A stretch of DNA of 64,000 nt from Micromonospora sp. WMMD1155 (lineage in GTDB: Bacteria > Actinomycetota > Actinomycetes > Mycobacteriales > Micromonosporaceae), in the NCBI RefSeq assembly GCF_029581275.1, contig NZ_CP120742.1:6572501-6636500 (forward strand). The letters are read 5' to 3'. A program made the position numbers and the translations under genes. This document shows, piece by piece, positions 58,894 through 64,000 of the stretch (position 1 is its first letter; the number at the start of each line of letters is the position of its first letter). The notes beneath the pieces are model-generated. The model saw only the letters and a list, made by a program, of their open reading frames with translations, did not search any database and had not been told where the DNA came from.

Positions 58894-60345
58894 ATGACTG
58901 TGCGCGACAAGCTCTACATCGGTGGTTCCTGGGTGACTCCCAGCGCGCCGGAGTTGATGCTCGACATCCTGTCCCCGCACGACCAGTCGGTGCTCGGCCG
59001 CGTGGCGCAGGCCGCACCAGCCGACATCGACAAGGCTGTCGCCGCCGCGCGTGAGGCGTTCGACCACGGTCCGTGGCCGCGCACCTCGCCGAAGGAGCGC
59101 CAAGACGTCGTGCGTCGTTACGACGCGCTGCGTGCCGCGCGGGCGGACGAGATCGCCGCGGCGATCTCCAGGGAGAACGGCTCGGCAGGCTGGTTCACCA
59201 AGATCGGTCAACCCTTCCTGACCCGTCAGACCAACGCCTACCTCCAGGCGGCCGAGGAGTTCGGCTGGGAGGAGATCGTCGCGCCGTCCGACCCTTCGGT
59301 GGCCTTCGACACCATCGTCCGGCGCGAGGCGATCGGTGTGGTCGCCGCGGTCATCCCGTGGAACTCCCCGTTCTCCGCCGCCACCGCGAAGCTGATCCCG
59401 GCTCTGCTGGCGGGCAACACCGTCGTGCTCAAGGTCTCCCCGGAGAACTCGCTGAGCATGATGCTGCTGGCGGACCTCTGGCACGAGGCCGGGCTGCCCG
59501 AAGGCGTCCTCAGTGTGCTCCCGGCGGATCGGGAGACCAGCGAGCACCTCGTCTCGCACGCCGACGTCGACAAGATCTCCTTCACCGGCTCGACCCGCGC
59601 CGGCCGGCGGATCGCGGCGATCGCCGGGCAGCAACTCAAGCGAGTCGGTCTGGAACTGGGCGGCAAGTCCGCCGCACTGATCCTGGACGACGCGGACCTG
59701 GCCGCCGCGATGCAGGGACTGCGGTTCGGCTCGCTGGGCAACAACGGCGAGGCGTGCATCCTGCAGACCCGCATCCTGGCTCCACGCAGCCGTTACGAGG
59801 AGGTTGTCACCGCCGTGAAAGACATGGTCGAGTCGCTGAAGGTCGGCGACCCGGCCGCATCCGACACCTTCATCGGCCCGATGATCCGCCGCGACCAGCA
59901 GCAGCGTGTCATCGACTACATCACCATCGGCATCGAGGACGGCGCGCGTCTGGTGACCGGCGGCCCGCAGATCCCCGCCGGCCTGGAGAAGGGCAACTAC
60001 GTCACCCCGACCGTGTTCGCCGACGTCGACAACGGCATGCGCATCGCGCAGGAGGAGATTTTCGGCCCGGTCCTGGTCGTCATCGCCTACGACGACGATG
60101 ACGACGCCGTGCGGATCGCCAACGACTCCGAGTACGGCCTGTCCGGCGGAATCTGGTCCGCGGACGTTGCCCGCGCCCTGGCCGTCGCCCGCCGGCTGCG
60201 TACGGGCACCGTCACGCTGAACGGCTCGCCGATCAGCTTCGACGGACCCTTCGGTGGCTACAAGGCCAGCGGTCTCGGCCGCGAGTACGGCAAGGTCGGC
60301 CTGACCGGCTACGTCGAGCACAAGTCGATCACCCGCAGCCGGTAA
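58894..60345 (+). CDS. NAD(P)-dependent aldehyde dehydrogenase
   Basis: A 483-aa enzyme of the aldehyde dehydrogenase superfamily, oxidising an aldehyde to the acid. N157 (PWNSPF) stabilises the intermediate, E254 (LELGGKS) is the general base, and C288 (NNGEACIL) is the nucleophile. NAD binding uses FTGSTRAGRRI near 230-240. All catalytic residues are present and the length is normal. ATG 58894 is preferred over longer in-frame forms. It may work in sequence with the SDR upstream. Confidence 0.92.
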   Translation: MTVRDKLYIGGSWVTPSAPELMLDILSPHDQSVLGRVAQAAPADIDKAVAAAREAFDHGPWPRTSPKERQDVVRRYDALRAARADEIAAAISRENGSAGWFTKIGQPFLTRQTNAYLQAAEEFGWEEIVAPSDPSVAFDTIVRREAIGVVAAVIPWNSPFSAATAKLIPALLAGNTVVLKVSPENSLSMMLLADLWHEAGLPEGVLSVLPADRETSEHLVSHADVDKISFTGSTRAGRRIAAIAGQQLKRVGLELGGKSAALILDDADLAAAMQGLRFGSLGNNGEACILQTRILAPRSRYEEVVTAVKDMVESLKVGDPAASDTFIGPMIRRDQQQRVIDYITIGIEDGARLVTGGPQIPAGLEKGNYVTPTVFADVDNGMRIAQEEIFGPVLVVIAYDDDDDAVRIANDSEYGLSGGIWSADVARALAVARRLRTGTVTLNGSPISFDGPFGGYKASGLGREYGKVGLTGYVEHKSITRSR

Positions 60346-60360
60346 TCGTACGATCGTCGA

Positions 60361-60513
60361 TTGGAAGAAGCCGCGCTCCGACCACCGCTCGACGCCGAGC
60401 TGGCCGGCGCCGACATCGGCGGGGAACTGCACCGGTACACAGTGCTTCAGCTCTGGGTCTTCGTGCCGCTGTCGCTGGTGGCCCTCGCCGTCAGCGACAC
60501 GCGGCCGGCGTAG
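60361..60513 (+). pseudogene. Possible short remnant with one membrane helix
   Basis: A 50-codon frame from TTG 60361 to TAG reads LEEAALRPPLDAELAGADIG, then a helix YTVLQLWVFVPLSLVALAVS. It looks like the tail of a lost membrane protein gene rather than a complete gene, and no ribosome site is present. Confidence 0.3.
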
Positions 60514-60549
60514 GGCCCGGCTGACGGCCGACTGAGCGGGGTCGGCTCG

Positions 60550-60891
60550 TCAGCTCTTGGCCTTGCTGCGACGGGGCCGCCGACGAGGGGTTTCGTCACC
60601 ACCGGCAAGCCGGGTGAAGGTGAGCATGTTCGCCAGCGCCACGGCGACGATCGCGAGGCCGACCTGGATCGCGAGCACGATCCAGTCCCAGCGCAGCACC
60701 CACACCTTCACACCGGCGTCGTCGTCGACGTGGAGCGCCCGGGCGACCACGGTGCCCAGCACCGCCGAGCCGACGCCGAGGACGAACGTGGCGACGACGC
60801 CGATCCGTTGCCGCCCCGGCAGGATGAGTCGCCCGAGCAGGCCGACCAGGGCGCCGATGAGCACCGCGCCGAGATAACCGGTTACCAGCAT
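60550..60891 (-). CDS. GlsB/YeaQ/YmgE-like stress response membrane protein
   Basis: A 113-aa protein with three membrane helices. The pattern GYLGAVLIGALVGLLGRLIL, then GVVATFVLGVGSAVLGTVVA, matches the transglycosylase-associated GlsB/YeaQ group. A third helix (IVLAIQVGLAIVAVALANML) precedes a basic tail RRRPRRSKAKS. GGAGGGGAG lies upstream of ATG 60891. These proteins are induced in general stress; the mechanism is unknown. Confidence 0.8.
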   Translation of the reverse strand: MLVTGYLGAVLIGALVGLLGRLILPGRQRIGVVATFVLGVGSAVLGTVVARALHVDDDAGVKVWVLRWDWIVLAIQVGLAIVAVALANMLTFTRLAGGDETPRRRPRRSKAKS

Positions 60892-61018
60892 TGCTGTCTC
60901 TCCCCTCCAGCAGTGCCGACATACATGCCCGAATCTCACGTTCCCGGAAACCCCGCCCCGCTCGCGGTTCGGGATCCCCTACGCTGGTGGACCTTTCGCA
61001 CCCGAACGAAGGACGCCC

Positions 61019-61240
61019 ATGGCCCGCCCCTACCGTCCCGGCGCGAAGCAGTTCGTCTTCGCCACCGCAGAGGACGCGTCGGACATGCCACCGATCGGGA
61101 GGCACCGCACGGTCGGGACATCGACCGTCGTGGTCCGAGGCAGCACGCTCTCGCCGGTCAGCAGTTGCGCAGGCAGCGCACGAAGAGGTGTTCGTGACCG
61201 TCGCCCGGGTCGACCCCCAGGTCCGTCGCGCTGGACCTGA
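61019..61240 (+). CDS. Doubtful small open frame, possible remnant
   Basis: A 73-codon frame beginning MARPYRPGAKQFVFATAEDA. The first 30 residues look protein-like, but the rest overlaps the 3' end of the convergent propeller gene and becomes Arg-rich. A true gene would probably be a fragment. I recognise no family. Confidence 0.25.
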   Translation: MARPYRPGAKQFVFATAEDASDMPPIGRHRTVGTSTVVVRGSTLSPVSSCAGSARRGVRDRRPGRPPGPSRWT

Positions 61241-62477
61241 AGACGATCCGGCTCCCGTTGGCCGAGGTGACTCCGTCGAAACTCTCGCCGTTGCCGGTCG
61301 CCCCGGCGGCGGTGGTGCTCACCGCCGTCGTCCGACCGGTGTTGAGGTCCCGCACGAAGACGTCACTGCCGACGCCGTTGCCGTCGCGCGGAACGAGGTC
61401 GGAGGCGGGGGAGTAGAAGGACACGTAACGACCGCCGGCCGCCAGTCGACCGGACGTGCTGTAGTTGTCGCCCGCGCCCGCGCTCCCGCGACTGGCGCTG
61501 ACCAGCACTGTGGTGTCAGCGATCAGGTCGCGGACGTAGACGTCGCCCGCCTCGTTGGTGTCCGCCGGCACGTACGGCTCGTACGACTCCCACGACACCC
61601 TGGTGCCGTCCCTGTTGATGCTCGGGCTCGACCCACTGCGGAAGTCACCGTCGGTGGCCGGCAGGTTGGCCCGGACCGTCGCGCCGGATGACAGGTCGTG
61701 AACGAAGACGCCGGCGTCCGTGCCGCCGTCGCCGACCCAGTCGCCGTACCCGCTGAACGCCACCCGCCGCCCGCTACCCGAGATGACGACCTGGAACGCC
61801 GAGAGGTTCGTGCCGCCGTCGGCCTGCAAGCTCACCCGTGTGGTCTTGTCGAGCTGCGAGTCGTGGACGTACGCCACCTGCCCGTAGAGCCGGAGGCCCT
61901 GGTCGTCCAGGTCGCCGGTGAACGAGGTGATGATGAACGCGGTGTAACGGCCGTTGTCGGAGATGGTGGCACTGCTGCTGATGCCCTGAATCTGCCGCCC
62001 ACCCGCGAACTCGCTGGCCCGTGTGGTCAACAGGGTCTGGCGGTCGTGCACGAAGACGTCGACTTCGTTGTTGGTGTCGCCGGGCACGAGGTTCGACGCG
62101 TACGACGTGAAGGCCACGTACCGGCCGTTGCCGGAGATCGCCGTGGTGTACTCGGCCCCGTTGTTGGCCGGCTGCCCGTCCAGGCCACCGCTGACCAGGG
62201 TGGTGGTGCCGGTCTCCGTGTCGCGGACGAAGATGTCCGTGTTCTGGTTCGTGTCGCCCGGGACGAGGTTGTCCGAGGTGGAGGCGAAGGCGACGTACCT
62301 GCCGTCGTCGGAGATGTCCGACCCGCCGACCCCGCCGTTGCCGGGTGTGCCGTCGGTTGCCGCATCGACCAGGGCGATCGCATCCGGCTCGGCCGCGACG
62401 GCGGGCACCGGCATCAGAAGCAGGGTGGACACGCCGGTGACCGCCACCAGGGCACGGACCGATCGAAAGGTACGCAT
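61158..62477 (-). CDS. Secreted TolB/WD40-like beta-propeller protein
   Basis: A 439-aa exported protein. The signal peptide (RSVRALVAVTGVSTLLLMPV) is cleaved near AVAAEP. It holds about six repeats of the form GRYVAFASTSDNLVPGDTN, then DIFVRDTETGTTTLVS, each a four-stranded propeller blade (PD40/TolB-like). No catalytic domain is attached. It may bind cell-surface glycans or proteins. ATG 62477 is chosen since the signal peptide starts at once. Confidence 0.85.
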   Translation of the reverse strand: MRTFRSVRALVAVTGVSTLLLMPVPAVAAEPDAIALVDAATDGTPGNGGVGGSDISDDGRYVAFASTSDNLVPGDTNQNTDIFVRDTETGTTTLVSGGLDGQPANNGAEYTTAISGNGRYVAFTSYASNLVPGDTNNEVDVFVHDRQTLLTTRASEFAGGRQIQGISSSATISDNGRYTAFIITSFTGDLDDQGLRLYGQVAYVHDSQLDKTTRVSLQADGGTNLSAFQVVISGSGRRVAFSGYGDWVGDGGTDAGVFVHDLSSGATVRANLPATDGDFRSGSSPSINRDGTRVSWESYEPYVPADTNEAGDVYVRDLIADTTVLVSASRGSAGAGDNYSTSGRLAAGGRYVSFYSPASDLVPRDGNGVGSDVFVRDLNTGRTTAVSTTAAGATGNGESFDGVTSANGSRIVFRSSATDLGVDPGDGHEHLFVRCLRNC

Positions 62478-62594
62478 GGCCGCAGAGCCTAGCGAGCCGG
62501 GGCCGCCGATGATGTCCCGTGACGGCATCGCGGTGAACTGGCAGCGCTCTTCGACCGTTGGCTGAGGCGCACCTGAGGCTCCCCAGGCAGGTGT

Positions 62595-63125
62595 TCACTC
62601 CTCGTCCTGCCACCTACGCAGATCCGTCTGGTCGTGATAGGGCATGCGGTCCGGCGTGGTGATGAACTCCATCGTCGTGCCCCACGGCGTACGGCAGTAG
62701 CAGACCCTGTTTCCCGGACCCTGTTCAGTCGTATAAGGAATCGGGCGAGGCTCCGTGAGGGGGGTGCCTCCGGCCCTTCTGAGGCGCTCGACCGATGCGT
62801 CGATGTCGTCGGTGTAGAGGCCGAAGTGCGTGATGCCGAAGTCGCTCGGTCGAACCGGCTCGGCTTGTTGGGGGCCGTGCATCTCGAACAGCTCGAAGTC
62901 GGGTCCGGTTCCGATCTTGACCATCGCCTGCGCGCGCACGACCGTTCCCGGGTGAGCACCAACGGCCCGCTCGAATTCGGGCCCCTGCCGAGGCGGATCC
63001 TCCGGCCCGAAGGACTGATAGATAACCTGGGCGCCGAATGCTTCCACGAAGAACGTCTTCGCGGCTTCGATGTCGGGCACCGTGATGCCGATGTGGTTGA
63101 CGCCGCGTATGACAGGTGCGCTCAT
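62595..63125 (-). CDS. VOC family (glyoxalase/dioxygenase-like) protein
   Basis: A 176-aa protein of two beta-alpha-beta-beta-beta modules. Metal-ligand positions are H11 (NHIGIT), E in FELFEMHG near 79, H in THFGLY near 98, and E in MEFIT near 153, as in the vicinal oxygen chelate fold. It lies 46 nt after the alpha/beta hydrolase start region in the same direction, so they may act on the same small molecule. The substrate is unknown. Confidence 0.85.
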   Translation of the reverse strand: MSAPVIRGVNHIGITVPDIEAAKTFFVEAFGAQVIYQSFGPEDPPRQGPEFERAVGAHPGTVVRAQAMVKIGTGPDFELFEMHGPQQAEPVRPSDFGITHFGLYTDDIDASVERLRRAGGTPLTEPRPIPYTTEQGPGNRVCYCRTPWGTTMEFITTPDRMPYHDQTDLRRWQDEE

Positions 63126-63171
63126 GACAGCTTTCCCTTCTTGTCTGACCGATCGGCGCGATCGCAGAGTG

Positions 63172-64000
63172 TCACTTGGCTTCGAGGAAATCGGTCAGAG
63201 CGCTCGCGACCTCATCCGGCCGCTCCTCCGCGAGATAGTGGCTGGACCGCGCGACCGGGCCGCCCGTCACGTTGCCGGCGAACTCCTTGAGCATCGGCAC
63301 CATCTGCGCACCGAAGCGCTGGTCCCCGCCGAGACCCAGCACCGGTATATCCAGCGGTTGCTTCTTGTACTCGAGCGCGGCCGCATGGTCGGCGGCGAGG
63401 GTCCGATACCACTCCAGACCGCCGCGAGTGCGGCCAGGGAGCGCCATCGCCTTCGCGTAGATGTCGATGTCCGCCGGATCAAAGGTGCTGTGGTCGTAGA
63501 ACCGCTCAGCCATGAAGGTCGACACGTAGTCATACTCACGGCCGTGGATCAGGCGCTCGGGTAGATCCCGGTTCGTGTGGAAGCTGAAGTGCCAGAGGCT
63601 CGCGGTCGCCGCCTCCCATCCGGTCCAGCCGGGGAGCGGAACGTCGAGGACGGCCAGGTGGGTGACAGCCTGCCGATAGCTGGCGGCCTGCGGCAGGGCG
63701 ACCATCCCGCCGATGTCGTGTCCGCACACGGCGTAGCGTTCATGCCCGAGGGCAACCATGACGTCGTGCGCGTCGCGCGCCATCGTCGCCTTGTCGTAGC
63801 CGTCGAGCGGGCAGTCGGAGAAGCCCGCGCCGCGCAGATCGATGGCCACCACGCTGAAACGCTCGGCCAGCAGCGGCATCACACGGTGCCAACCCCACCA
63901 CGTTTCCGGCCAGCCGTGCAGCAGAAGGACCGGCGGGCCCGAGCCCCCCGTGACAGCGTTGATCTTGATGCCATTCACCGGCATTAGCTGCTGGGTGAAC
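63172..64000 (-). CDS. Alpha/beta hydrolase, epoxide hydrolase-like, 5' end outside window
   Basis: Counting from an internal ATG at 63984, the oxyanion motif HGWPETW is at 23-29, the nucleophile D90 in GHDIGG, and a C-terminal histidine in SSHYLAEERPDE. This is the pattern of epoxide hydrolases and haloalkane dehalogenases. The frame stays open to the right edge (FTQQL before the ATG), and relatives usually start 10-20 residues before VNGI, so the true start is probably beyond the window. It leads an operon with the VOC gene. Confidence 0.82.
   Translation of the reverse strand, partial: FTQQLMPVNGIKINAVTGGSGPPVLLLHGWPETWWGWHRVMPLLAERFSVVAIDLRGAGFSDCPLDGYDKATMARDAHDVMVALGHERYAVCGHDIGGMVALPQAASYRQAVTHLAVLDVPLPGWTGWEAATASLWHFSFHTNRDLPERLIHGREYDYVSTFMAERFYDHSTFDPADIDIYAKAMALPGRTRGGLEWYRTLAADHAAALEYKKQPLDIPVLGLGGDQRFGAQMVPMLKEFAGNVTGGPVARSSHYLAEERPDEVASALTDFLEAK

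Overview
The window is typical high-GC actinobacterial chromosome: frequent GTG starts, GGAGG-type ribosome binding sites, Tat signals, several ECF/alternative sigma factors, and STAS/anti-sigma modules. Glucosyl-3-phosphoglycerate synthase, a rifampin phosphotransferase with its RAE element, and the GC-rich palindromic repeats between genes suggest Micromonosporaceae (Micromonospora-like). The genus is an inference. I found no rRNA, tRNA, CRISPR array, transposase, integrase or phage gene.

Layout. 0-7.3 kb: sugar-type dehydrogenase pair (minus), gpgS and a GT4 glycosyltransferase, a DUF4383 membrane protein, a STAS-HATPase regulator and cytochrome oxidase subunit I. 7.4-10.6 kb: a SigB/F/G-type sigma factor fused to a STAS domain, an unrecognised 480-aa protein and a CDGSH protein. 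11-15 kb: minus-strand operon of a Vms1/eRF1-like protein, a TPP-dependent oxidase-like enzyme and a haem-oxygenase-like diiron enzyme. 15-22.6 kb: small membrane proteins, a GCS2 ligase, LD-carboxypeptidase, DUF2267, GNAT, a zinc dehydrogenase and an SRPBCC protein. 22.8-32.3 kb: a secreted protein, nhaA, a two-gene ABC exporter, an ECF sigma factor overlapping a membrane-anchored propeller protein, an SCP2 protein and a glycogen-debranching-like glucosidase. 32.3-37 kb: isochorismatase, DUF1275, amidohydrolase, DoxX and MarR, with a MarR-type palindrome at the front. 37-42 kb: MerR-HEAT and HEAT proteins under a MerR-type promoter, DUF4396, an exported carbonic anhydrase, a winged-helix protein and DUF5990. 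42-47 kb: RAE plus rph, then a secreted DUF1996/CBM protein. 47-53 kb: small membrane proteins, long tandem repeats, a SigG-like factor, a ricin-type lectin and a DUF2089/SHOCT operon. 53-64 kb: decayed genes (acetoacetate decarboxylase family, winged-helix fragment), peptidase E, DUF418/TetR, YciI, TetR/SDR/aldehyde dehydrogenase, a GlsB-type protein, a secreted propeller, and a VOC/epoxide hydrolase pair cut by the window end.

The most interesting signal is a pair of 5' leaders of exactly equal length (56 nt) in front of nhaA (23920-23975) and of the ABC exporter operon (25354-25409). They share their first 25 nt, have a -10-like hexamer at the same distance upstream, keep a GGTCG/CGACC stem, and in both a core GGGAAGCC can pair with different bases just before the start codon (GGCTCCC and GGTTTCCC). 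This looks like a translation-controlling riboswitch shared by a cation/proton antiporter and an ABC exporter of the polyketide-antibiotic type, which would make the exporter a candidate alkali-cation pump.

Other points of note: two STAS domains near ctaD that both lack the phosphorylatable serine; a MerR regulator fused to HEAT repeats and paired with a free HEAT protein; and a small decay zone at 53.2-54.6 kb.
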